A DNA stretch of 64,000 nt from Thermogemmatispora sp042408735 (lineage in GTDB: Bacteria > Chloroflexota > Ktedonobacteria > Ktedonobacterales > Ktedonobacteraceae). The notes beneath the pieces are model-generated. The model had not been told where the DNA came from. It worked only from the letters and a program-made list of their open reading frames with translations, and made no database searches. The position numbers were made by a program, and so were the translations under genes. This document shows, piece after piece, positions 1 to 8,594 of the stretch; positions within the stretch are counted from its first letter, which is position 1, and the number at the start of each line of letters is the position of its first letter. The stretch lies in assembly GCF_042408735.1 (NCBI RefSeq), contig NZ_JBHOQV010000128.1, positions 44,823 through 108,822 of the forward strand, in the 5' to 3' direction.

Positions 1-54
1 TGGCTGGCTGTGGCCCGTATGGGTGGCCGACAGTAAAGCCGGTGCAGGGCTGCG

Positions 55-103
55 AGCGATCTACGCTCTGTCGCTTGCTGATCAGCCCAGGGCGTAGATC
101 GCT
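55..103. repeat. 12-bp perfect inverted repeat spanning the kinase stop codon
   Basis: Arms AGCGATCTACGC and GCGTAGATCGCT are separated by 25 bases. The right arm encodes the last sense codons of the Ser/Thr kinase gene and its stop lies in the loop, so the mRNA would end in a stem-loop. There is no clear U tract after the stem, so a classical intrinsic terminator is not shown; an mRNA 3' end structure is inferred. Confidence 0.55.
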
Positions 104-2037
104 AGATTAGTGTAGACCACGTTGGCATCGTTGTCGCCCGGCGTAGCCAGGAAGGCGATATTGCCTTGCGCGTAGGTACTGTCATTGACCGTCGTCAGAT
201 AAACGTTGTTGACATAGAAGGAGAGGCTGCTTCCATTAGCAATGATTTGCAGCGTATTCTGTACGCCTGTTCCCGGCCGGAGAGCAGAGGAGCTGGCCCA
301 GTCGGCGAAGGGTTGTGCGAAGCCCCCGTCGAATCTGGCAAGCCGATAGCGGCCCTGACTATCGACCTCGAAAAGGTAACCTGAGAAGAGATTGAAGACG
401 TTTGGACCCAGGCGCACAACAACCCCGCCCGAGGCGCCACTGAGAATCTTCATCTGCACACTGAGGGCGATATTCCCGTAGCTATAGTTCGCCTCATGAC
501 AGAGACGCTGCGTTGTTGTCAGACTGACAGCCTGCACGACGTGGTAGCCGTCGCCTCCAAAGAGACAGTGGCTGCTGCGGTCCCAATTTGCCTGGCTGGT
601 TGCCGGGTTATCGGCACTGGTCAGAGCGTCGCTATAGACCAACCTGCCGGCGGTGGCGGTCTGCCAGACGGCGGCGGTAGCCGTGGCCTGGGCCTGGACG
701 GTGGCAGTAGCACCGGCAATGGCCGTCTGTGTCGCCTGGGCCTGGGCCGCGGCGGTAGCCGTGGCCTGCGTCTGGGCCGTGGCAGTCAGATCAGGTGTGG
801 CTGTGGGCGTCGGCTGCTGTTCGCTTGTCTGACCACTGGTGGCCGTGGGCCTTCCGTTGGTTCCCTGCGGTGATGAGGAGAAGAAAGCCAGCGCTAAGGG
901 AATCGAGACCACGAGGAGCAAGACGAGCGCCAGGGTGACCACAAGCAAACTCCGCCGCGTGGAGGAGGCCCTTGGGGGTTGCCCATAGCCAGGATAGCCT
1001 GTGCCTGTTGGGAGGCCTGCCGCCGGAAAACTGGCTGACTGCGCCACCGGATAAGAAGTTGGTTGAGGAGCCACCGGCGCGTGCACGCTACCCATACTGC
1101 GCAGGACCAGCGGCTGAGGCGCTCCCCCAGCTCCCGCGTTATAGGTGCTGGCCTGGGCCCAGTCCTGGTAGTGCTGGGCTGTGGCTCCCTTGGTTGCGGC
1201 CCGGCTGCTGCTGGCAACTGCCTGACAGAAAGCTTCGGCCAGCTCGCTGGCGCTGCCATAGCGCAGCTCTGGTCGCTTCTCCAGTCCCTTAAGGATCACC
1301 TGTTCAACTGCGGGGCTGAGGTGGGAGACGTAGAGATGGGGCGGAGGGGGCGGCTTGCTGATGTGCATCGTGACGACCGCGATCGGATTCTCGGCGCTGA
1401 AGGGCAGGCGCCCGGTGACCATTTCGAAGAGCAGGACGCCGAGCGAGTAGAGGTCGCTGCGCACGTTGGCCCGGTTGTCTCCCTCGAACAACTCCGGCGC
1501 AACGTATTCGACGGTCCCAAGCACGTTCCCGGTGCTGGTGAGCTGGGTGGCGTCGCTGGTGGTGCGCGCGATGCCAAAATCGGAGAGGTAGCAGTGCCCC
1601 TCGGCATCCAGGAGCACGTTGGAAGACTTGATGTCGCGATGGATGATCCCCTGACGATGGATATAGTCGAGGGCAGCGGCTATCTCGCGCAGGCTGCGAC
1701 AGACCTCGCTGAGGGGAAGCGGCCCCTGCCGGATACGCGCCCGCAGCGTTCCTCCCTCCATAAATGGCATCACGATGTAATACCAGGTCAGGCCGTCGAT
1801 CTGACCCGAGCCGGTGTCATAAATCGGCACCAGATGCTCGTGTTTGAGTGCAGCCATCAGGCGCGCCTCGCGGATAAAGCGCCGCAGCAGCTCCTCGTCC
1901 TCGCGCTTGAAGATCTTGATCGCCACGGTACGCTCAACCGCCAAGTCATAGCCCTCATAGACGTCGGCCATGCCGCCTTTGCCAATGAGCCGGCGCAATT
2001 CATATCGATCGAGGGTTTTCCCCTCCAGACCTGCCAT
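82..2037 (-). CDS. Membrane-anchored Ser/Thr protein kinase with extracellular C-terminal domain
   Basis: A 651-residue Hanks-type kinase that should phosphorylate proteins on Ser/Thr. The kinase domain spans about residues 12-270: Gly-rich loop GKGGMADV, Lys41 in AIKIF, HRDIKSSN with Asp135, DFG at 153-155 and an APE-type motif VAPELF, so it looks active. A Pro/Ser-rich juxtamembrane stretch leads to one membrane helix near 362-386, then a Thr/Ala/Gln low-complexity stalk of repeated ATAT-type units, then about 185 residues resembling a LamG/concanavalin-type beta-sandwich, presumably the outside sensor. A GGGAG ribosome site lies 8 bases before the ATG. Ligand and targets cannot be told from sequence. 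Confidence 0.93.
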   Translation of the reverse strand: MAGLEGKTLDRYELRRLIGKGGMADVYEGYDLAVERTVAIKIFKREDEELLRRFIREARLMAALKHEHLVPIYDTGSGQIDGLTWYYIVMPFMEGGTLRARIRQGPLPLSEVCRSLREIAAALDYIHRQGIIHRDIKSSNVLLDAEGHCYLSDFGIARTTSDATQLTSTGNVLGTVEYVAPELFEGDNRANVRSDLYSLGVLLFEMVTGRLPFSAENPIAVVTMHISKPPPPPHLYVSHLSPAVEQVILKGLEKRPELRYGSASELAEAFCQAVASSSRAATKGATAQHYQDWAQASTYNAGAGGAPQPLVLRSMGSVHAPVAPQPTSYPVAQSASFPAAGLPTGTGYPGYGQPPRASSTRRSLLVVTLALVLLLVVSIPLALAFFSSSPQGTNGRPTATSGQTSEQQPTPTATPDLTATAQTQATATAAAQAQATQTAIAGATATVQAQATATAAVWQTATAGRLVYSDALTSADNPATSQANWDRSSHCLFGGDGYHVVQAVSLTTTQRLCHEANYSYGNIALSVQMKILSGASGGVVVRLGPNVFNLFSGYLFEVDSQGRYRLARFDGGFAQPFADWASSSALRPGTGVQNTLQIIANGSSLSFYVNNVYLTTVNDSTYAQGNIAFLATPGDNDANVVYTNLAIYALG

Positions 2038-2138
2038 GCATCTTCTCCCGATTTAAGTCTCACGGTCTCGGTTAATTCTATCCCGCCCGTCGCCAGGTGG
2101 CATCTCCCTATAGATACAACGGTTGACCCTCCCGTTCG

Positions 2139-3152
2139 TTACTTGATCCAGCCTCGCTTGATAAGAAAAAGCAGTAGCGGGGCCATGACCGCACGGTAGA
2201 GCAAAAGGAAGCCATAGGGAGAGACGATGAAAAAGCCGAGACAAAGGAGGATCAAGGATATGTTCGACAGCAGCGGGTTCCTACTCGCGAGAGAGGAATC
2301 GGAGAGGGCCCTGGTGAGAGAGAGTAGCAGCCTTCCTGCGATGCAGGTAAACAGGGAGGCGGCCAGGCCGACGCCAAGTCTCAGGCCCTGGGAGGCTTGC
2401 CGGAGAAAGGCGCGATAGCTGACGATTGGCCGATAGAGGGGGTGGGCCGCGCGGATGGCTTTCAGCAGCCGCTTCTGTGTCTGTTTGTCGTTGGGGTCCA
2501 GGCGAATAGCTTCCTTAAGGACGTGCAGAGCCTCCTGTGGCTGTACCTGTCTATGGAGCAAGAAGTCGCCGTAGTCGCTGAGGATCGTCGCATCCTGGGG
2601 GGCGAGTGCCAGGGCGCGGCGATAGGCCTGGGCTGCCAGTGCCAGGTTGCCATCGGCAATGGCCTGCCTGGCAAGCAATGCCTGGATCTGGGCATCCTCG
2701 GGATCAAGTTCAACGGCCTTATAGACATAGGGGCGCGCTTCGTCTGCCAGAGGCACCGGATAGGAGAGGTAGATCGCTCCGAGAAAGTAGTAGGGCCAGG
2801 GGTGGCTGGGATCAAGCGCTATCGCCCTTTGAAACTCGGCCCGAGCCGACGAGAGTTGCAGCCTCCTGCGCAAGATCATCCCGTAGAGCAGATGCAAGGC
2901 ACAGGATTGCGGGTCAAGCCGCAAAGCCGCCCGCACAGCTTGCTCAGCCTGGGCAAGGTCCTTATTCCGCAGAGCGGCTATGGCCATCAGGGTGAGCGCT
3001 CCTGTGTTCTCAGGCTGGGCCTGCAAGACACGGGCGATAAACTCCATCGCTAACTGGGGACGATCGATGTTCAGAGCAGCGATGGCTTTCTTATAGTATT
3101 CGCGCGTAAACCCGTTGGGGCTTGCCTGAAAGTCCTTTTCCTGCTCCGTCAT
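2139..3152 (-). CDS. TPR-repeat protein with C-terminal membrane segments
   Basis: About 337 residues. The first two thirds are tandem TPR helices with typical spacing (for example the repeat around RAEFQRAIALDPSHPWPYY). The last 100 residues hold two hydrophobic stretches, one ending near SPYGFLLLYRAVMAPLLLFL, which would anchor it in the membrane with the TPR part in the cytoplasm. The ATG chosen lies two bases after the stop of the upstream TPR-AAA gene; an in-frame GTG three codons earlier overlaps that stop. The tight junction indicates translational coupling and a shared process. It resembles a scaffold; no enzymatic motif is visible. Confidence 0.8.
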   Translation of the reverse strand: MTEQEKDFQASPNGFTREYYKKAIAALNIDRPQLAMEFIARVLQAQPENTGALTLMAIAALRNKDLAQAEQAVRAALRLDPQSCALHLLYGMILRRRLQLSSARAEFQRAIALDPSHPWPYYFLGAIYLSYPVPLADEARPYVYKAVELDPEDAQIQALLARQAIADGNLALAAQAYRRALALAPQDATILSDYGDFLLHRQVQPQEALHVLKEAIRLDPNDKQTQKRLLKAIRAAHPLYRPIVSYRAFLRQASQGLRLGVGLAASLFTCIAGRLLLSLTRALSDSSLASRNPLLSNISLILLCLGFFIVSPYGFLLLYRAVMAPLLLFLIKRGWIK

Positions 3153-3154
3153 AA

Positions 3155-4504
3155 TTACCACTTTGTCTTCTGCAGAAAGCGAACCACGTCGTCGTAGAAG
3201 CCTCCCTCGTTGCTATAGGTAGCGTAGTTTTTGGCGGTGGCGAACCATTCGAGGGTCGAGGGACGGACCTCTTTGAGGGCGGCCTGGAGGTCGGCGGTGC
3301 GCAGGGGACGCGGCTTCCCGGTCTTGAGCGCTTCGCTGAGCACGGCATCTGTGGCGCGCTCGCAGACGGCTCGGATATCGGCGCCGGAGAATTTCTCCAT
3401 CTGCCGGGCGAGCTGCAGGTAATCGATGGCCTCGGTCGGTTTGTCGCTCATATGGATGCGCAAAATCTCGCGGCGTGCCTCCAGATCGGGGGGTGGCACA
3501 AAGATGATGCGGTCGAAGCGCCCGGGCCGTCGCAGGGAACTATCGACGAACCAGGGACTATTGGTAGCTCCCAGGACCAGAATCTCGCTGTTGTTTGCGG
3601 TGATGCTGTCCAGTTCGAGCAGGAGCTGATTGGTCAGAACGCGCTGGCCGTGATGGCGCATTTGCTGCCGGCTCCCTCCAAGGGCGTCTAGCTCGTCGAT
3701 GAAGATGATCGCCGGCCGATGACGTCGCGCCAGCTCGAAGATGCCATGAAGATTCTTCTCGCTATTCCCAATGTACATGTCAAGAATGTCATGGATGGCG
3801 ATGGGAAGAAAGTGACACTGGCTTTCACCAGCCGCCGCCCTGGCAAGAAGGGTCTTCCCACAGCCGGGCGGTCCATAGAGCAGGATACCGCCACCGATGC
3901 CTCTCCCAAAGCGGCGGAAGAGGTCCGGATGTTGAAGCGGATAGAGAATCTGCATACGAATCTGCTCTTTGACTTCCTCCAGACCACCAACATCCTTGAA
4001 GCTGATATTGGGCCGCTCGACTAGCCCTTGATCGCTCTCCCCTCGCTCCTCCGCCTCACTGAAGCGGAGAAGACGCAGCCTCGGTCGAAGCGGCGCGCCT
4101 TGTCTGAGCAGTTCCTCCTCGTAGATGCTGTCTGCCAGGCTTTCATCGAGGCCAAGGGCCTGCTCGTAGTAGTAGACGGCGCGCTGATACTCCTTGCGCG
4201 CGAGGGCGTTCCTGGAGAGCAGCAGGTAGATCTCGGGGGTGGCTTGCTGGGCCAGGGCAGTCTGCAGGAATTGCTCCGCACGTTCGAACTCGCCGCGCTG
4301 CTGATAGGCCCTCCCGAGCTGTACCCGGCTCGCCTGGTCGTTGCTGCGCTCTAGCACCGCCTGGAACTGCTCGATGGCTTCCTCGATGCGGCCCAGTCGG
4401 AGCAGCAGCTCTGCCAGATGCCTGCGAAGAGGTACGTTCTCGGGACTGACGGCCAGTGCCTCTTTTAATGCAGCAATGGTGCGCTCGTCTTCCTGATACG
4501 TCAT
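3155..4504 (-). CDS. TPR-AAA+ ATPase (classical AAA, CDC48/FtsH-like module)
   Basis: 449 residues. Residues 1-135 form TPR repeats. A classical AAA module follows from about 168: Walker A GPPGCGKT at 211-218, Walker B IIFIDELDAL near 267-276, and a second region of homology with the arginine pair in RRPGRFDR, then a helical lid. It should be a hexameric ATP-driven remodelling or unfolding motor whose TPR part recruits substrate. No protease or transmembrane part is present. It is the first gene of a two-gene unit with the TPR membrane protein downstream, which may be its docking partner. Substrate unknown. Confidence 0.88.
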   Translation of the reverse strand: MTYQEDERTIAALKEALAVSPENVPLRRHLAELLLRLGRIEEAIEQFQAVLERSNDQASRVQLGRAYQQRGEFERAEQFLQTALAQQATPEIYLLLSRNALARKEYQRAVYYYEQALGLDESLADSIYEEELLRQGAPLRPRLRLLRFSEAEERGESDQGLVERPNISFKDVGGLEEVKEQIRMQILYPLQHPDLFRRFGRGIGGGILLYGPPGCGKTLLARAAAGESQCHFLPIAIHDILDMYIGNSEKNLHGIFELARRHRPAIIFIDELDALGGSRQQMRHHGQRVLTNQLLLELDSITANNSEILVLGATNSPWFVDSSLRRPGRFDRIIFVPPPDLEARREILRIHMSDKPTEAIDYLQLARQMEKFSGADIRAVCERATDAVLSEALKTGKPRPLRTADLQAALKEVRPSTLEWFATAKNYATYSNEGGFYDDVVRFLQKTKW

Positions 4505-4913
4505 TGCCTTCTCTATCTCGCTGAATCGTGGACTGTCAGGGTAGCAAAACCTTCTTCTCTTTCTCTGGGAGATGACCTATGCCGAGGCAGCTTGTCTGGT
4601 CTCTTCTCCATCTTACCCAACTGTATGCCCCACTGCGCCGCTGGCAGCTTTGCCTGTGCCATGATAAACTCTTGCCAGCTTTTGCTCCCTGAGACGCGCC
4701 TGCTCGGTCATATCCCTGTTAACTTTAGCAGCTCTGTTGCTGAGATGCAAGAGCGGGGAACTTTCAAGCTCCTGATCCTGGACTGGAGCCGCCTGAGATT
4801 GACCTCTGTCTGGGGATGCCGCGTTCCTGACTGACTGGCTGGCTGGCTGGCTGCATGACGAAACGCTGTGGCTGTCGCTCTCGTCGGGAGAGCGAGCAGA
4901 GTAGGCGCGGTGG
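4505..4913. other. Gene-free intergenic region with CTGR tetranucleotide tract
   Basis: No convincing coding frame. It holds the upstream region of the TPR-AAA gene and, at 4827-4854, seven tandem CTGA/CTGG/CTGC units. I see no clear promoter match. Confidence 0.4.
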
Positions 4914-4942
4914 GCGTAGGCTGCTTTTCAGGCAGCCTACGC
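4914..4942 (-). terminator. Strong hairpin overlapping the LysM gene stop codon
   Basis: Arms GCGTAGGCTGC and GCAGCCTACGC are perfectly complementary over 11 bp with a 7-base loop (CTGAAAA in the transcript). The TAG stop of the LysM gene is inside the first arm. No U tract follows on the minus strand, so termination is likely but not shown; it may instead protect the mRNA 3' end. Confidence 0.55.
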
Positions 4943-5956
4943 TCGCACGTAGATCTGCTGCTGCTCGTCGTAGCGGTAGACCGCGTTGCCTTTGTGGAAG
5001 GTCAGGTTGCCGTGGGCGTCCAGGGTGAGCCAAAGGAGGACGCGGGTGCCCTGGGGGAAATGCAGAGGAAGCTTCCAGTGATCAAGGCTGCTTGGCCCCA
5101 CAACGCCCAGCAGCCAGGCCCCTCCGTCGTCGTCAATGGTGTTGGGCTGGAAAGCATCGCAGGAAGGCGAGTGCTCGTCGTAAGTGTCGTCGATCTGAAT
5201 CTGGCAGGCGTGCAGGGTGGCACCGTTGAGCGAGGTCTGAGGACTGGCATAGGGGTAGGTGCTCATCCCCGCTACGTGGGCCAATGGATAGGTGGCAAAG
5301 GCCCAGATCCAGGAGCCGTTTTGTACGGGCAGCGTGGTGGTCGCGTCAACGTTGACTTCTACGCCGGGGGCGATACGCACCTGCATAGTGCATCCCTGGG
5401 AGCAGTCGATGCCCTGGTCTGGCGGCGTCGGCACAGGAATGAGCGGCGTCGGCAGAACCTGGGGCGGCGTGACGGGCCGCGCCTTGAGGATGATGCCACC
5501 GAGGGCCATCAAGGGATACTGCGGTGAGAGGCGGATGACCATCCCCGGCTGAAGCTTGTGGCAGTCTTTGCCGATGGCCGCACTTAAGGCCCGCACGGTC
5601 TCAGGCTTGGCATCGCTGAAGATCTGACTGGCGTCAGCCATGTGCATTTGAACGGTCAGAATCTCGTCGCAGTTGTCCCCTTCCTGAACGGTGTAGAGCA
5701 GGGAACCCGGCTGCGGCAAGGCCCGCGCAAAGGCCGGATAGGGCGTCGGCACCGGGGTCGCCGGTATCCCAAGCGCGTAAAAAAAGCCGCTGATGGCCGG
5801 CATGATGCGGTCCCCCAGGCGGAAGCTATAGCCGAAAACGGGAGTAACAATAGCTCCAAACAAAATCAGGAGCAGCAGCAGCTTCCAGGGTACAAGACGC
5901 AAAAGCGAGCGCAATGTGTCGCTTGCTCGCGGGCGTGAAGGCATGCGACTGGCCAT
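4937..5956 (-). CDS. Membrane-anchored LysM-domain protein
   Basis: 339 residues. A basic N terminus is followed by one hydrophobic segment (about residues 22-42, KLLLLLILFGAIVTPVFG), so it is an anchored or secreted protein facing outwards. A LysM-like module lies near residues 87-147 (starts LLYTVQEGDNCDEI, ends with the LQPGMVIRL turn), which usually binds peptidoglycan or related glycans; its paired cysteines are a common variant. After a Pro-rich linker comes a C-terminal beta-rich domain with several cysteines that I do not recognise. It is monocistronic. A cell-wall role is inferred from the LysM part only. Confidence 0.78.
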   Translation of the reverse strand: MASRMPSRPRASDTLRSLLRLVPWKLLLLLILFGAIVTPVFGYSFRLGDRIMPAISGFFYALGIPATPVPTPYPAFARALPQPGSLLYTVQEGDNCDEILTVQMHMADASQIFSDAKPETVRALSAAIGKDCHKLQPGMVIRLSPQYPLMALGGIILKARPVTPPQVLPTPLIPVPTPPDQGIDCSQGCTMQVRIAPGVEVNVDATTTLPVQNGSWIWAFATYPLAHVAGMSTYPYASPQTSLNGATLHACQIQIDDTYDEHSPSCDAFQPNTIDDDGGAWLLGVVGPSSLDHWKLPLHFPQGTRVLLWLTLDAHGNLTFHKGNAVYRYDEQQQIYVRA

Positions 5957-6243
5957 AAGGTGCTCTTCCCCTCACTTCATGCCGTCTCTTGGCATGCTGC
6001 TATTATAGCAAGACGGTGCTCTACTGGCTATCGAGGGGGACCGACAGGCTCCTCTGGCAACGGAGGATGACCCCTATTGTTATTCTACCAGGCGTGCCAT
6101 GCGAGCGAGGCCAGGCGCTCAAGAGAGGCCGGCCGGTCAGAGGCCCTGCGGAGGAGGGGTAGCTCTGCGGGCAGAGGCTGGCTGACTGGCCGGCCATGCG
6201 AGGGGGCCAGCGCTGGCGACTGCCCGCGCGAGGCCCTGCCTCT

Positions 6244-7134
6244 CTAAGGGAGGATCCAGGTGCCGGTGCGTCCGGCCAGAGCGCGTCCAATGGCCTGGGG
6301 ACAGGTGAGTAGAGCCGCGCCGCCACCGCGCTCCAGATAGCGAATGACGGCGCGAATCTTGGTGTGCAGGCGCTGGCTGGCAAAGTATCCGGCGGCCTCG
6401 TGCTGACGCAGCTCGGCGAGGGTGAGCATATCAGGCACCTGATTTCCCCCAGCTTGCTGGGGGAAGAGTGGCACCTTCTCGGTTGCCGTGGCAATCAGGA
6501 AGAGGTCGGCGTTCAGTTGAGTGGCCAGAAAGCTGGCGGCTAGCTCGCTCTGGAGCCTGACCTCCACTGCCTGCAGACGTCCCTCTCCGTCGCGCACGAC
6601 GGGGGTGCTGCCGCCGGCAGCGGCGATGACAATAAAGCCTGCCTGAAGCAGGGCCTTGATGGCTTCCTGCTCTACCAGCTCCCGCGGCTCGGCCTGTGGC
6701 CCATCCCTGGCCTCCAGGCCCTGGCTCGCTGAAGCGCTCGCCTGGGCCTCTGCCTCCCGCCTCACCTCGGCTCCGGCCGGGCTGACGACGACGCGCGTGA
6801 GCAGACAGACACTGCGGCGATTGAGGCCGCGCTGCTGCAGCTCGGCATCGAGCGATGTCTGGATCAGATGGCCTACTCTCCCCTGAAGCTCCGCCGCGCG
6901 ACTCGCGGGGAGACAGCGGCTCATGAGCAGCTTCCTCTCAGGGAGCTGCCCGTCCGCTTGCTCGCTCTGGGGGGCATTGTCATGCGTAATGACAACGCTC
7001 CAGCCGTTGACTATCAGGTCGACGCTGTACTTCGCTGATGCGCATATGGCCTCAAGCTGCCCAGGCCCATCCCTGTCTCCCTCGTCTTCGATGAGTGCGT
7101 TACCGCCTATGGCAACAACAGCCAGCTTGCTCAT
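6244..7134 (-). CDS. arcC: Carbamate kinase
   Basis: 296 residues from an ATG with AGGAGG about 10 bases upstream; a longer frame exists but has no such site. It matches the amino-acid kinase fold of carbamate kinase: VVAIGGNAL at the N terminus, GWSVVITHDN, a PxxVV segment with Gly-rich AAAGGSTPVV, and the TDV-like loop near LFLIATATEKV. The enzyme interconverts carbamoyl phosphate plus ADP with ATP plus carbamate. It is the last gene of the purine and nitrogen cluster, 66 bases after the threonine-synthase-like gene. In E. coli a carbamate kinase (yqeA) also sits among purine-catabolism genes, which supports an energy-conserving role. Confidence 0.88.
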   Translation of the reverse strand: MSKLAVVAIGGNALIEDEGDRDGPGQLEAICASAKYSVDLIVNGWSVVITHDNAPQSEQADGQLPERKLLMSRCLPASRAAELQGRVGHLIQTSLDAELQQRGLNRRSVCLLTRVVVSPAGAEVRREAEAQASASASQGLEARDGPQAEPRELVEQEAIKALLQAGFIVIAAAGGSTPVVRDGEGRLQAVEVRLQSELAASFLATQLNADLFLIATATEKVPLFPQQAGGNQVPDMLTLAELRQHEAAGYFASQRLHTKIRAVIRYLERGGGAALLTCPQAIGRALAGRTGTWILP

Positions 7135-7200
7135 TGAACGGGTATCCTCCTCGCTCGGGTAATTCTCTCCGCTGGCCAGCAAGCATCTGCGGTGGTCTTC

Positions 7201-8442
7201 TCAGGCACTGACCTGCAGCTCCAGGGACTGCAGTCCCTCGGCGCCTCTGGCGAGCGTGACAGGCTCTGCTTCTCGCTGCTCGATGGCCTCGCCGTCGCGC
7301 TGACCGCTGGCCGTGGCGAGTAGGACCACCATCTCGTGGCGTTTGATCTTGTCTTCCTCCAGCAATTGCCGCAGGGCTGCGTAGGAGGCTGCCCCCGCCG
7401 GCTCAACGAAGATGCCGGTCAGGGTTGCCAGCTCCTTGCGGGCCGCCCGCAAAGCCTCCTCGCTGACGGTGATCCCGAAACCACCGCTCTGGCGCACGTG
7501 GCGCAGGGCCATTGCGCCATTGTGTGGTTGGCCGACCGCCAGGCTCTCTATCTGCGTGGTGGGGGCCACGGCCTCGGGTTGGCGCATAGCCTCATTCTCG
7601 AGAGCGCGCACGAAGGCCGGCGCACCTTCTGTCTGTACGGCGATGAGGCGCGGAATTTGACGGACAACCCCAAGCTGGCGCAGGTCCTCGAAACCGCGAT
7701 AGATGCCGCTGATCAGACCACCGTCAGCTACAGGGATCAGGATAGCGTCGGGAACTGCATGTCCCAATTGCTCGGCAATTTCCAGGCCAACGGTTTTGAG
7801 TCCCTCGACCATATAGGGATTGTAGCCGATGTTGACGTTGTACCAGCCGAATTTGCCTGTAGCCTCGACGCTCAGCTCAAAGGCATCGTCGTAGCTCCCG
7901 TCGACGGCAAAGACCTTGGCGCCGCACAGCTGCAAGGTCCCCGCTAGCTTACGAGCGCTGCGCCAGGGCAGCAAAAGCTGGCAGCTTAGCCCCACTGCTG
8001 CCGCCTGCAGGCTCAGCGCCAGGGCGCTGTTGCCTGTGGAGGCACAGATGAGCCTGCGCTCTTCCGGCAGAGCCAGGCTGGCCGCGACAAAGGCCGCACG
8101 GTCGCTATAGGAGCCGCTGGGATTGCGCGTTTCATCCTTCAGCCAGAGGTTGCGCATGTTCAGGTGCTTGCGCAGGCGCTCTGCCGGATAGAGCGGCGTT
8201 CCCCCGACGATCAGCGGCGGCAGGCGATTGCCGTAGGGAATAGGGAGGAAGGGACGGTAGCGCCGGATTGATGGGTCGCGGCTCTCGGCATGGTAGTTCC
8301 AACGAATCTGGTCATAATCGTAATGAACCAAAAGAGTGCCCTGGGGACCGCAGTTCGGGCAAGTGTAGTTCACGCTGCCCGGGGTATAGCTGCTGCCGCA
8401 AAGAACACATTCCAACTTCAGAATATGGCTCGCTAACAGCAT
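7201..8442 (-). CDS. Threonine-synthase-like fold-type II protein lacking the PLP lysine
   Basis: 413 residues. An N-terminal zinc ribbon (Cys12, Cys15, Cys28, Cys31) precedes a tryptophan-synthase-beta fold typical of threonine synthase: Ser/Thr loop ASTGNSALAL, phosphate-binding glycines in ADGGLISG, C-terminal TGIFVEPAGAAS. The motif that normally reads PTGSFKDR is here PSGSYSDR: residue 113, the Schiff-base lysine in the family, is serine (codon AGC). Normal PLP chemistry is therefore not expected. Its place between carbamate kinase and oxidase genes suggests purine or nitrogen metabolism rather than threonine biosynthesis. It could be a regulatory or binding protein, or use another lysine. 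Confidence 0.8.
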   Translation of the reverse strand: MLLASHILKLECVLCGSSYTPGSVNYTCPNCGPQGTLLVHYDYDQIRWNYHAESRDPSIRRYRPFLPIPYGNRLPPLIVGGTPLYPAERLRKHLNMRNLWLKDETRNPSGSYSDRAAFVAASLALPEERRLICASTGNSALALSLQAAAVGLSCQLLLPWRSARKLAGTLQLCGAKVFAVDGSYDDAFELSVEATGKFGWYNVNIGYNPYMVEGLKTVGLEIAEQLGHAVPDAILIPVADGGLISGIYRGFEDLRQLGVVRQIPRLIAVQTEGAPAFVRALENEAMRQPEAVAPTTQIESLAVGQPHNGAMALRHVRQSGGFGITVSEEALRAARKELATLTGIFVEPAGAASYAALRQLLEEDKIKRHEMVVLLATASGQRDGEAIEQREAEPVTLARGAEGLQSLELQVSA

Positions 8443-8594
8443 AGAACCTGTCCTTTATGTTATGTAATGCAGTAAAGCGAGATGAGTAGTAGTGGGCTGG
8501 CTGACAAGCGCGGCTCTGGCCGGCTGCCAGTCTTCTTGTTGAAGAGAGAGGAGAGGAAGAGCGTTCTTCCTCCCCCTCATACCACCGTTTGCTA

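Noticed and set aside
1063..2199. Long open frame antisense to the Ser/Thr kinase gene
   Set aside because: High-GC antisense frame with no family features, lying over a complete kinase domain.
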